This document shows positions 8,500 through 17,300 of a DNA stretch of 64,000 nt, in pieces; position 1 is the stretch's first letter, and each line of letters starts with the position of its first letter. A program made the translations under genes and the position numbers. The notes below the pieces were generated by a model. That model made no database searches and was not told the DNA's origin. It saw only the letters and a list, made by a program, of their open reading frames with translations. The stretch comes from Microcaldota archaeon (GTDB taxonomy: Archaea > Micrarchaeota > Micrarchaeia > Anstonellales > Bilamarchaeaceae): assembly GCA_022627495.1 (NCBI GenBank), contig JAKEGJ010000024.1:1-64000 (forward strand), read 5' to 3'.

Positions 8500-9954
8500 A
8501 TGGCCGCTTATAAGATGTATATCGGGGGGGAATGGACAGGCGGTGATGGCTATTTCGAAACGATTAATCCGGCTACAGAAAAACCGATAGCTAAATTTCC
8601 CTCGGGCACCGCCAGGCATGTCGACATGGCCGTCGACGCCGCGAAAGCCGCCCTGCCGAAATGGTCCATGATGCCTCCGCCCAAACGGGGTCTGATTCTC
8701 CTCCGGATTGCGGAGATACTGAAGGCGGAGAAGGAGAGGCTCGGCCGCCTGGTCTCGACCGAGATGGGCAAGGTGCTTCCTGAAGCGCTCGGTGACGTTC
8801 AGGAGGCCATCGACACTTTCGAGTATTTCGCCGGGGAAGGGCGGCGGCTCTATGGCAGCACGACGACAAGCGAGCTCAAAGACAAGTTCTGCTTGACTTT
8901 CCGGCAGCCGGTCGGAGTCGTCGGCCTGATAACCCCGTGGAACTTCCCCACCGCGATTCCGGCCTGGAAGCTTGCGCCTGCGCTGATTTGCGGAAACACG
9001 GCGGTCTTCAAGCCGAGTTCGGACACTCCGCTCTGCGCTTATGAGATGGTCAAGGCGCTCGTGAAAGCCGGAGTGCCGCCAGGCGTGGTCAATTTCGTCA
9101 CCGGACCCGCAGCGTCGGTTGGCGAAGCGATTGTCAGGCATCCGGGAATAGAGGGGATCTCGTTCACTGGCTCGAAAGCAACGGGCGAATGGATAATTAG
9201 GAATGCGGGGCTGAAAAAGGTCGGCCTCGAACTTGGCGGCAAGAACCCCATCATCGTAATGGACGATGCAAAACTGGACTTGGCCGTAGACGGCATACTC
9301 TGGGGAGCGTTCGGCACAACGGGCCAGCGCTGCACCGCGACGAGCCGGGTGATTGCGCACCGGAAAATCAAGCCCCGCCTGCTTTCCGCTCTCATCACCA
9401 GGGCGAGGATGCTGCGCCTCGGGCCCGGGACGGAGAAGACGAGCGATGTCGGCCCGCTGATAAACCGGGCCGCGCAGGAAAAAACAGCGAAATACGTCGG
9501 CATCGGCATAGGCGAAGGCGCGAAGCTCCTTTGCGGGGGCATGAAGCCTGCGGGGAAGGGATACTATTTCAAGCCCACGATATTCGACGGTGTCAGCCCC
9601 GACATGCGCATCGCCCGCGAGGAGATTTTCGGACCGGTGCTCTCGGTTCTCGAGTTCGAGAAGCTGGATGATGCCATTGACATCGCAAACTCGGTCGAGT
9701 ACGGCCTCAGCTCGTCCATCTATACGAACGATGTGAACAACGCCTTCAGGGCGATAGGGCGGATAGAGGCCGGCATCACGTACGTGAACTCCAGCACGAT
9801 AGGCGCGGAAGTGCATCTTCCCTTCGGCGGCGTGAAGGGCACGGGGCACACGCGCGAGGCGGGGATTCTTGGCCTCGATGAATTCTCGAACACGAAGACG
9901 GTCTATATCGATTATTCCGGAAAGCTCCAGAAAGCGCAGATAGATGTTGATTGA
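8500..9954 (+). CDS. NAD(P)-dependent aldehyde dehydrogenase
   Basis: ALDH-superfamily enzyme oxidising an aldehyde to the acid. The start at 8500 (MAAYKMYIGGEW) gives 484 residues, normal for the family; the ORF track begins 86 codons too early inside antisense dcd. Motifs: ITPWNFPTAIPAWK, the catalytic-Glu motif LELGGKNP, the catalytic Cys in FGTTGQRCTATSR, and EEIFGPVLSV. The C-terminal REAGILGLDEF and YIDYSGKLQKAQID resemble ALDH7 or semialdehyde-type enzymes, but the substrate is not defined. Its stop overlaps the candidate TTG start of the cytidylyltransferase downstream, so the two are probably cotranscribed. Confidence 0.9.
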   Translation: MAAYKMYIGGEWTGGDGYFETINPATEKPIAKFPSGTARHVDMAVDAAKAALPKWSMMPPPKRGLILLRIAEILKAEKERLGRLVSTEMGKVLPEALGDVQEAIDTFEYFAGEGRRLYGSTTTSELKDKFCLTFRQPVGVVGLITPWNFPTAIPAWKLAPALICGNTAVFKPSSDTPLCAYEMVKALVKAGVPPGVVNFVTGPAASVGEAIVRHPGIEGISFTGSKATGEWIIRNAGLKKVGLELGGKNPIIVMDDAKLDLAVDGILWGAFGTTGQRCTATSRVIAHRKIKPRLLSALITRARMLRLGPGTEKTSDVGPLINRAAQEKTAKYVGIGIGEGAKLLCGGMKPAGKGYYFKPTIFDGVSPDMRIAREEIFGPVLSVLEFEKLDDAIDIANSVEYGLSSSIYTNDVNNAFRAIGRIEAGITYVNSSTIGAEVHLPFGGVKGTGHTREAGILGLDEFSNTKTVYIDYSGKLQKAQIDVD

Positions 9955-9962
9955 AGGGAAAA

Positions 9963-10505
9963 ATGGGTGCAGTTATGAAAGAAGCGGCCAGGCTTTATCT
10001 GATGCAGCTCCAGTACGGGGGCATACCCGAGGACATATTCCATTTCCTTACCGGGCGCGAGAAGGAGATGCTGATTGAGAGGGAAGGCAGATTCTTCCTG
10101 AAAGATGCGGAGAGGAAGCGGATAAAGGTCGTCCTGACAGGCGGCGTGTTCGACATCCTGCACATAGGCCATATAGTGACGCTCAGCGAGGCCAGGAAGC
10201 ACGGCGACGTCCTGGTCGTGGCAATCGCCCGCAACGAGCACATCCGGAAAAAAGGGAGGGAGCCGATACACGACGTGGAATACCGGAAGATCATGGTCGA
10301 ATGCCTTAAGCCCGTGGACCTTGCGGTAGAGGGGTTCGACAAGCCGGAGCGCATGCTCGAACTCGTGAAGCCGGATGTCATCGTATACGGCTATGACCAG
10401 AAGGAGGCGCCTGCGCCCAAAGGCGTGGCCGTGGTGAAGCTGGAAAAAAAGGTTGACGATGGGAAATTCAAGACCAGCAGGATTCTTGAGGACCTCGGCC
10501 TCTGA
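9963..10505 (+). CDS. Cytidylyltransferase-family protein (FAD synthase RibL-like)
   Basis: Nucleotidyltransferase of the TagD/RibL fold. The HxGH signature is present in GGVFDILHIGHIV, with a late KTSRILEDL resembling the family's ISSTxxR-type motif. Archaeal RibL makes FAD from FMN and CTP or ATP, a plausible but unproven role. Unlike a standard RibL of about 150 residues, it has some 55 extra N-terminal residues (EAARLYLMQLQYGGIPEDIFHF...) that look like a small helical domain. The start is ambiguous: TTG 9951, ATG 9963 or ATG 9975. The gene follows the aldehyde dehydrogenase with almost no gap. Confidence 0.78.
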   Translation: MGAVMKEAARLYLMQLQYGGIPEDIFHFLTGREKEMLIEREGRFFLKDAERKRIKVVLTGGVFDILHIGHIVTLSEARKHGDVLVVAIARNEHIRKKGREPIHDVEYRKIMVECLKPVDLAVEGFDKPERMLELVKPDVIVYGYDQKEAPAPKGVAVVKLEKKVDDGKFKTSRILEDLGL

Positions 10506-10553
10506 GAAGCGGGCCTAGGGAAAATTTATAAAGTTGCCATGAGTTCTAATGCC

Positions 10554-10940
10554 ATGATTCTGGGCCAGTTCAGACCCATGGCGATGAAGCAGCCGGGAGA
10601 GGAGGAGAAAGAGCCTGAGCAGGCGCAGACAGCGACCCAGGGCCGGTCTTCGACTTCGGACGAGTTCCTCAAGACCCCGGAGGCCAAGGAATTCGTTAAC
10701 AAGATGCATGGAAAGCTCAAGGAGGGGAACTTCCCCGCGACAAGGCGGGGGATAACCGACATAATGGGGACGCTCCACCGGAATTCGAACCTTACAGACA
10801 AGGAGGTCATGAAGGAGACGGACAGGATTCTCCTCCGGCTCGGCGGGCTCGACGGATTCAGCGGGGTCCTCTCGGGCCTTAAAGCCAAATCCGAAGGCCT
10901 GGTCAAGGGCCTGAAGTCAATATTCGGCGGCGGCAAATGA
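10554..10940 (+). CDS. Hypothetical soluble protein with disordered N terminus
   Basis: No family recognised. The first 50 residues are rich in Glu, Gln, Ser and Thr and look disordered. The remainder is a helical segment (EFLKTPEAKEFVNKMHGKLKEG... and LTDKEVMKETDRILLRLGG), ending in a Gly-rich GLKSIFGGGK. A strong TATA, AAATTTATAAAG, is centred near 10528, which places a leaderless start at 10554; the ORF-track start at 10539 (five residues longer) is the alternative. There is no signal peptide or membrane segment. Confidence 0.62.
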   Translation: MILGQFRPMAMKQPGEEEKEPEQAQTATQGRSSTSDEFLKTPEAKEFVNKMHGKLKEGNFPATRRGITDIMGTLHRNSNLTDKEVMKETDRILLRLGGLDGFSGVLSGLKAKSEGLVKGLKSIFGGGK

Positions 10941-10959
10941 CTGCCGGAGCATCAAGCTC

Positions 10960-11094
10960 ATGAACGTTGATGAGAGCAGGGCGAGGGAACTCGTCCGGGA
11001 AGGCATATGCCCGGTCTGCGGCACCCGGCTCAAGCACATCGAAGGATGCGTGGAATGCATAATGTGCGGCTGGAGCCAGTGCGGCGAAGCCTGA
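10960..11094 (+). CDS. 44-residue zinc-ribbon protein
   Basis: This gene is too short for the ORF track. It reads MNVDESRARELVREG, then CPVCGTRLKHIEGCVECIMCGWSQCGEA. The CPVC and the later CxxC motifs (CVEC and CIMC overlapping through CVECIMC) form a likely zinc ribbon, and the C-terminal CGWSQC is typical of such knuckles. It begins 19 bases after the stop of the preceding hypothetical gene, so it may be its operon partner. Function is unknown; a nucleic-acid or protein adaptor role would be usual for such mini-ribbons. Confidence 0.6.
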   Translation: MNVDESRARELVREGICPVCGTRLKHIEGCVECIMCGWSQCGEA

Positions 11095-11226
11095 GGCGGC
11101 CCGGGTGCGTCCTGTGCCGGATTCCCAGGATGCCCTAATTTGCATGATGCTCCCCATGAACTACTGATTAACGCAAAAGTCCTATTTTGGCAACTATTAT
11201 AAAATGAAGGCGGCACGTAATCATGC

Positions 11227-12273
11227 ATGCATGCCCGCGGCGAGAAGTACCTGGGACATATGGCCGGCCCGGCTGAGCGCGGAAGGTTCGCCAATGCCAT
11301 GAAAACCGCGGCTGCGAAGGGAGCCATAATCACAACCCATGACGTACCTGATTGCGACGGCCTTGGCTCCGCCTTCGCCCTTCAGAGAGTACTCCTCAAA
11401 AAAGGCGCGCAGGCGGACATTGTGACCGGCCCGCCCATCCACCTTACGGACCCGCTCGTCGAAAAACTCAGCATCCACACGAAACGGTGGGACGAGATAC
11501 CTGAATTGGACAGCCGGCCGATAATTGTCGTGGACACAAATACCCCCTCGCTCCTAAACGGGATGGGCAGGCGCAAAAACCAGCTCCTTATGGTCATAGA
11601 CCACCATCTAGGGAGCGGTGCCTGCCTCAAACCGGTTTTCAATGTAGAAAACCAGAAAGCGATATCCGCAAGCGAGATCCTTGCTTCCGTGATAAACAGG
11701 AAGGAGATTGACATGATTAGCGCCCTTGCGCTCGCCGTCGGGATTGCTGGCGACAGCGAGAGGCTCAGCGACGCGGAATTGGGGACGCTCCGCATTTTCG
11801 AGTCGCTCCTGCGTATATCGGGCGCATCCAAGAGGGAAGTCGACGCGCTCGCCTATCCGGACAATCCCCCTGCGATTGTCGCGGCCATATTGGAGGAGTT
11901 GAAGCGCGTGAAAAGCGCGCTTTACCGGAACACGGTCATTGCGGTAGGCGCGAGCGCGCTCGAGAATCCGGCCATCCTCGCCAACGAAATCCGGAACATG
12001 GGCGCAGCCGTGGTTGCGGTGCTGGGAGCGCAGGGCAATGGCTATCACAAGGTTTCGTTCCGCGTGAGGTTCATGGACGCGTGGAAGGGCGGCATCCATG
12101 CAAATGACATCGCCCGCAGGGCGAGCGAGGCCTGCGGAATGCCGGAACGGATGTGGGGCGGCGGGCATATCGACAAGGCCGGCGCCATGATACGCGGGGA
12201 ATGCCAGGAGATTACGGACGCGGTATTTGCGGCCGCGAAGGAAGCGATAGACAGGGCGGCCGGGAAGCAGTAG
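11227..12273 (+). CDS. DHH/DHHA1-family phosphoesterase
   Basis: DHH proteins are metal-dependent phosphoesterases such as RecJ exonucleases, nanoRNases and cyclic-dinucleotide hydrolases. Motif I is THDVPDCDGLGSA near residue 37, motif II is VVDTNT, and motif III, the DHH itself, is VIDHHLGSG near residue 125. A C-terminal DHHA1 domain with the WGGGHIDKAGA glycine motif follows. Length (348) fits the NrnA/archaeal RecJ-like group. TTATAAAA is centred about 26 nt before the ATG at 11227, so the mRNA is probably leaderless. Three overlapping ATG triplets occur in CATGCATGCATG, and only 11227 is in frame. The exact substrate is not readable. Confidence 0.87.
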   Translation: MHARGEKYLGHMAGPAERGRFANAMKTAAAKGAIITTHDVPDCDGLGSAFALQRVLLKKGAQADIVTGPPIHLTDPLVEKLSIHTKRWDEIPELDSRPIIVVDTNTPSLLNGMGRRKNQLLMVIDHHLGSGACLKPVFNVENQKAISASEILASVINRKEIDMISALALAVGIAGDSERLSDAELGTLRIFESLLRISGASKREVDALAYPDNPPAIVAAILEELKRVKSALYRNTVIAVGASALENPAILANEIRNMGAAVVAVLGAQGNGYHKVSFRVRFMDAWKGGIHANDIARRASEACGMPERMWGGGHIDKAGAMIRGECQEITDAVFAAAKEAIDRAAGKQ

Positions 12274-12315
12274 CTTTTTTAAACAAGATGCGCCAATCAA
12301 ATCCTATCCAATTGT

Positions 12316-12361
12316 CTCGGTAGCTCAGATTGAACGGCATTCCGTTCAATTCGCTCCCGAG
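12316..12361 (+). ncRNA. Structured tRNA-mimicking leader hairpin upstream of tRNA-Asn
   Basis: CTCGGTAGCTCAG at 12316-12328 is identical for 13 bases to positions 12372-12384 of the tRNA-Asn gene. It does not continue into a tRNA. Instead ATTGAACGG-CATT-CCGTTCAAT forms a perfect 9-bp hairpin, extended by AGC/GCT and CTCGG/CCGAG, about 17 pairs in all. A TTTTTTAAAC box near 12282 would start transcription about 12309, so this element would be the leader of the pre-tRNA. It lacks an anticodon arm and T arm, so it is not a second tRNA. Confidence 0.5.
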
Positions 12362-12369
12362 TTATGAAT

Positions 12370-12523
12370 GCCTCGGTAGCTCAGTTGGTAGAGCGGCTGA
12401 CTGTTAAGGCTTTTTGACTTCTGTCTTTCTCCGGGCAAAAACCCTGGAAAAAGCCCTGAGGATAAAGGAGGTCAATACGCCAAAGCAATCAGCAGGCCAG
12501 AAGTTCAAATCTTCTCCGGGGCG
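12370..12523 (+). tRNA. tRNA-Asn(GTT) with an 81-nt intron
   Basis: The acceptor stem GCCTCGG pairs with CCGGGGC, followed by discriminator G and no encoded CCA. The D arm is GCTCAGTTGGTAGAGC. The anticodon arm is GCTGA-CTGTTAA-TCAGC with anticodon GTT, and the T arm is AGAAG-TTCAAAT-CTTCT. The anticodon loop is interrupted after base 37, the canonical archaeal position: exon 1 is 12370-12406, intron 12407-12487, exon 2 12488-12523. The intron contains TTGACTT/AGGTCAA and GGC/GCC pairings that could form the bulge-helix-bulge stem for the splicing endonuclease, and an internal CCGGG...CCTGG hairpin. Splicing would depend on RtcB and its cofactor archease, also encoded here. Confidence 0.92.
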
Positions 12524-12587
12524 TGAATACTTAAGTCGCACATTAGCCACGGGGACAGACGGCCGATAAGGCCGGCATTGTCTCCGG

Positions 12588-12625
12588 GGCGTATATCATA
12601 TCCGTAATACGCCACGCCTTTTTTT
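12588..12625 (+). terminator. Terminator hairpin after tRNA-Asn
   Basis: GGCGTAT...ATACGCC forms a 7-bp stem, followed by ACGCC and a run of seven T. A second hairpin, GGGGACA...TGTCTCC enclosing GGCC-GATAA-GGCC, lies just upstream at about 12551-12585. The pair ends the tRNA transcript before the convergent acetyltransferase gene. Confidence 0.55.
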
Positions 12626-12637
12626 CAATTCGGAAAA

Positions 12638-13078
12638 TCAGAGGAACTTGCTCATCACTGAAAGGTCCGCTCCTCCAAAATGCCTCTTGAGGCGGGCTTC
12701 TTCGACATACCCTCTTTTTTTGTAAAAACCAAATGCTTTTGTTGTCGGGAGGGCAAACAGCCAGATTTTCTCGCACTTGTTTTTCTTGGCGACATTTTCG
12801 CATTTATCAAGAAGCTTGGTGCCCACGCCGCTTTGCCTGGACTTTTTTGCCACAACAAACGAACCGAGTCTCGCGACCTTATGGCCGACACTAAGCGATG
12901 CCATACCTACGATTTTTTCCCCTTCCCTTGCTGCAAAGAATATTTTTTTTTCCTTGACCGATACCGCCTTGATGTATTCCTTGCTTTTTTCCTTACCAAA
13001 AAAATCGATGAGAAATTGTTCAAGCTCTCTGTGAGCAAATCTGAGGTCAGCTGACTTGGAAATCTTACCTATCTTCAT
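12638..13078 (-). CDS. GNAT-family N-acetyltransferase
   Basis: GNAT enzymes move an acetyl group from acetyl-CoA to an amine. In this 146-residue protein the acetyl-CoA pyrophosphate loop is visible as SRQSGVGTKLLDKC (RxxGxG/A pattern), preceded by the beta-bulge strand LGSFVVAKK. It ends with ALPTTKAFGFYKKRGY, the usual GNAT C-terminal helix-strand. The start at 13078 is chosen because TATATAAAAT lies about 27 nt upstream; the 205-residue ORF reads through a dispersed repeat. The gene is clearly richer in A and T than its neighbours, with many AAA and TTT codons, which may indicate recent transfer. The substrate is unknown. Confidence 0.85.
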   Translation of the reverse strand: MKIGKISKSADLRFAHRELEQFLIDFFGKEKSKEYIKAVSVKEKKIFFAAREGEKIVGMASLSVGHKVARLGSFVVAKKSRQSGVGTKLLDKCENVAKKNKCEKIWLFALPTTKAFGFYKKRGYVEEARLKRHFGGADLSVMSKFL

Positions 13079-13130
13079 ACACCGGCTTTCCACCCGGATT
13101 TTATATATATTTTTGTATCGCATGTTTCTC

Positions 13131-13214
13131 AGAATGGCTGGAGACGACATCTCCGTTGATTGTCGGGGAATGGCGACGTGTTGCCGGAGAAAGCGCTGTG
13201 GCGAAGTCAGGTTA
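13131..13214 (+). repeat. 84-bp dispersed element, copy B
   Basis: This segment is nearly identical, with about two mismatches, to the reverse complement of 20062-20145. It starts AGAATGGCTGGAGACGACAT and ends GTCAGGTTA. Internally TCTCCG pairs with CGGAGA, enclosing a GTCG/CGAC stem, so it could fold as an RNA. Its right end abuts the TATA-like GTTATAAACA that probably serves the FemAB-like gene. Confidence 0.75.
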
Positions 13215-13269
13215 TAAACACAAGCGGGCAATTCAACCACAAACAGCCAAATCATGAGATGAAAAAACC

Positions 13270-14175
13270 ATGATGAGAGAGCTTTCGCTTGAAGAAGCCA
13301 AACCGGTCTGGGACAGGTTCGTCCCGGAGAAGGTCGTCTGGACCGACGATTGGGACATTCGGGTGGCCCTCTGCAAACAATACGATTACAAGACGCTCAT
13401 CCTCTATGACGGGAAAAACTTCTTCCCCCTCCAGCTTGATGCGGACAGGGGGTTCTACGAGATTATCGGCGGGGACAGCGTGGAGAGGAACTACCTTACC
13501 TTCGACCCTGAGTTCATGAAAAAAACAGATGGGTTGCCCAAGGACGTCTATTTCGATTTTCTAATCGAACGGTTCGACGGCTGCCTGGAGGGGCTCTGCC
13601 CGCAGTTCTTCCTGGACCTGGCGGGCATTGAGGGCATTGACGATTACCTGAAGCGGTTCTCTAAGAAGCACCGGAAGAATTTCAAGAGCGATTACCGGAA
13701 GTTCGGCGAGCACGAGTTCCGGAGGGAGGGCTCCCTGGAAGGCATCGCCGCATTCAGCAAAGTGATGTTCGGGGAGAAATCCGATTTCGCCCAAGGCGAC
13801 CGGGGCTGCTACGACATCCTTGATAAGGATTCCCGGACCGAGTACTGGTCCGTCATCAAGGACGGCCGCCGGGCGCTAACGACGCAGTACTTCTTCTACG
13901 GGAAAACCATGTCCGTCTGCATCTGGGGCGTGGATGAACGTTACGGCGACACGATAAAAATCGCTTTGGTCGAGGCGATTAAGCTCGCGAAAAGCAGGGG
14001 CTGCACGAGGATAGACTATGCGCCGACATATTCCGGCTGGAAATTCTTCTACCGCCTCGACACCGCGCCGCTCTGGAGATACAAGCGGGGCAATATCCCG
14101 GATTCCGTGGATGCGGCCGAATACGGAATACCGGCGGATGAAAGGATAAGGCTCAAAGCGGAAGGCAGAATCTGA
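13270..14175 (+). CDS. FemAB-like / GNAT-fold acyltransferase
   Basis: The 301-residue protein resembles the FemAB/Acetyltransf_6 group, whose members attach amino acids or acyl groups to cell-envelope precursors or small molecules. Features fitting this are the KRFSKKHRKNFKSDYRKF basic helix near residues 126-143, a GNAT-like strand pair with ALTTQYFFYGKTMSVCIWGVD near 210, and the closing segment GCTRIDYAPTYSGWKFFYRLD near 245. No CoA loop is obvious. There is no signal peptide or membrane helix. A TATA-like GTTATAAACA lies 50 bases upstream at the border of repeat copy B. Start ATG 13270 or 13273 cannot be separated. The true substrate is unknown. Confidence 0.65.
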   Translation: MMRELSLEEAKPVWDRFVPEKVVWTDDWDIRVALCKQYDYKTLILYDGKNFFPLQLDADRGFYEIIGGDSVERNYLTFDPEFMKKTDGLPKDVYFDFLIERFDGCLEGLCPQFFLDLAGIEGIDDYLKRFSKKHRKNFKSDYRKFGEHEFRREGSLEGIAAFSKVMFGEKSDFAQGDRGCYDILDKDSRTEYWSVIKDGRRALTTQYFFYGKTMSVCIWGVDERYGDTIKIALVEAIKLAKSRGCTRIDYAPTYSGWKFFYRLDTAPLWRYKRGNIPDSVDAAEYGIPADERIRLKAEGRI

Positions 14176-14314
14176 TTGGGGGCACGGATAGGGCGGCCTT
14201 CATACAGTAAAGAATTATCCGAAAAATTAATTACTTCATCTTCCTTAGAGACGGGGGGTTTGGTAAAAACAACTACTTCCCAACGAATATAAACATTAAG
14301 TTTTCTATCCACTC

Positions 14315-17300
14315 ATGCGAACAATTGCACTTTTATCAGCGCTTTTCCTGGTTTTCGGCTCCTCATATGCCGCGGATGTGAGCGGATGCCAGCTCATCTC
14401 AACGCCTGGCAATTACGTGCTCGTCGCCCCCCTCACCGGCGCGAACATACCGACGCCGGAGCTGGAGGTGTTCGGCTCTTCTTTCAACACGTCCTTCGCA
14501 TGCATCAAGGTACTGTCGTCCGACGTCACCCTCGACTGCAGCAATTATTCAATATCCAACAACGGGACGCTTAAGGCTGCAGGAATTGCGGTCGCCGGCA
14601 CCAATGTCACGAACTATACGGGCGTGACGATAAAGAACTGCCCGGACATCAACGGATACCCGAACGGAATCATGCTGGTCAACACCAGCCGAAGCCGCCT
14701 GCAGAACATCACGGCCCGAAACAACTGGAACACCGGCATCGCTCTCATTTGGAGCGGCTCCAATAACCTCAGCAACTGCACGGCAAGCGATGCGAATGAT
14801 GGCATTCTGCTTGATGAATGGGCATCAAACAACCGGCTCATCGGCAACTCGGTTTTCAACAACTCGGAGGGCATCAGCATCATCTGGTGGTCGACGAACA
14901 ACACGGTGGCCGGCAACAGCGTGCACGACAATATAGACGGCATCCACCAGGCAAGCGGCTCGAACGGCACGAATTTCACCAACAACAGCGTGTATAGCAA
15001 CGGTGACGGATTCGACCTCATCGCATCTAGCCATCTCTTTTTCGACAACAACTCCATACTCCACAATACGAGAGGGATGCAGCTCCAGGAAGTAACATTC
15101 TCCAAGCTTCAACGCAATAGGTTCCACAACAACTCCCTGGCAGGACTATACCTGAACTGGAACTCCAACAACACCACCATCATAAACAATAGCATCGACG
15201 GCTCGACCTATTGCCTTACCACGCTTTCGCCGCACAATCTTACGGCCATAAACACACACGTATTCAACTGCTCATATGGCGTGACACTCGAGGACAAGGT
15301 GATTTCGGGCGAATCGACGCCCGCTCCCGTCTATATATACAACCTCACCGTGGACAGGGCGCAGGGGGACTTCGTGAACTATACGAGCCTCAATATCACA
15401 GACATCATCGAGGTGAACACATCCTACTCGATAACATGGTCCAGCAGGCCCCCGACTCTTCCGCCCAATACGACTTCATTCGCCGGAAAGTTCGTGACCA
15501 TAAAGAACGAGACGTCCACCGCCATCCCGAAGAATGTCTCCATAGACACCATCGTGTGGCAGTGGCAGAATGGAGAGATTAACGGAAGCGTCAATGAATC
15601 CGCCTTCGCGCTCTGGAAATACACTGTGTTTTCAGGCATCTGGAACAACACCAACGCCACCCTTGACACCGGGACGAACACACTGACGCTCACGAACATG
15701 AATCCGGCCTCCGTATATGCCATTCTCCAGTCCAACGCCACCACCGGCAACGGAACGCTTGGGAACTGTCCTGTGATAAACGCCCCGGGGGTGGTCATCC
15801 AGAACCAGAACTATTCGGGCTCTCCGAATGGGAACCTGGGCATCACTGGGACCGCATGCGTCCGGATAAACAGCTCCGACGTCGTTTTCGACTGCAACGG
15901 CTATAACATGAGCCACAACGGGGCCGTCAACACAATCGGCATATTCGCAGGCTCCGGGCTCCACAACATAACAGTGAGGAACTGCCCGCTCATCACGAGA
16001 TATTACTATGGAGTCTATTTCCGCAGGGTGAACGACAGCAGGGTGGAGAATGTCACCAGCAGCCACCACGCGTATGCTGGATTCTATTTCACGGAGAGCT
16101 ACAACAACGTCTTCACCAGGAACATTGTGCAAAACGACACCTATGGCGCCTACTTCACCACCAATTCCAAGAACAGCACCATCACCAACAACAATGCGAG
16201 CAACAACAGCATTTACGGAATACTCGTGACAAACGGTGCGGATGGATGCACTGTATCGGACAACGTACTGAAATTTAACGGCGCATACGGCCTTAGCGTG
16301 GGATCATCCAATTCGGTCGTGAGGGATAATTTGGTGCATAGGAACCAGAATGGGTTGTACCTTTCGGGGACCAACACTACGCTGCAGAACAATACACTGA
16401 GCAACAACACCCAGTTCGGCGCATACTTGTCAAACGCTATAGACTGCACTTTCGAGAAGAACCAGGTGAAATATAACGGCGGGAGCGGACTCTATTTCGA
16501 CAGCACTCCCGGGAACAATTTCTCCGGCAACGAGGTTTCAGGCAACGGCGGGAGCGGATTCTACCTTAAAGGGGCAATGAACAACCGGTTCGAGGCCAAC
16601 AACGTCACGAACAACGGCGCGTGCGGATTCAACCTGAGCTGGGGGGGTGAGGGCAGCCCGGCATTGAACAACACATTGACAGGTAACAACGTGACAGGAA
16701 ACGCCATCGACGGAATCCTCCTTGAATCGGCCGCAAACACCAGCGTATCGGGCAACAATATCAGCGGAAGCGGGCGGAATGGGATAACCATATCGACAGG
16801 GACCGATGCGTTCAGCGCAGGAAACAATTCCGTGCTCCTTGGCAACAGGCTCTCGGACAATGCTCTGGATTTGCTCGTCAACGCCTCCTTCGACATGTAT
16901 TATACGATGTCCGACAACCTGTTCCTCAATCCGGCAGGAACGATGGGGAACTTCACCAACCTCAGCATCAACGACACAGTACTGGCCAGTTCGGCCTATT
17001 CGATAAACTGGAGCCGGGCCCCTTCCGTGCCAATCCCGGGGGGATACCGGTCATTTTATGAAAAATATGTGAATATTACCCGGATTTCCGGGAACGTCTC
17101 CATAGACGGCATAGCATGGCGCTGGCTGGATTCCGAGCTTGCCGGAACGCCGCCATACGATGAGAACATGCTTCGGGTATGGAAGTACAATGCCAGCGGA
17201 TGGAACAACACCCTGGCCCCAAACAATCCGTTCACGAACACCATGCACCTCTCTGGCATGAATCCGGAATCCATATACGCGGTCCTCGAGAAAAACGAAT

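Noticed and set aside
8449-9849. N-terminal 467 residues of the 634-residue minus-strand ORF
   Set aside because: They are antisense to the aldehyde dehydrogenase, which shows all family motifs. Only the C-terminal 167 residues, the dCTP deaminase, are coding.
12316-12361. A second tRNA upstream of tRNA-Asn
   Set aside because: It shares only the first 13 bases after the acceptor start. There is no anticodon arm, T arm or matching acceptor strand.
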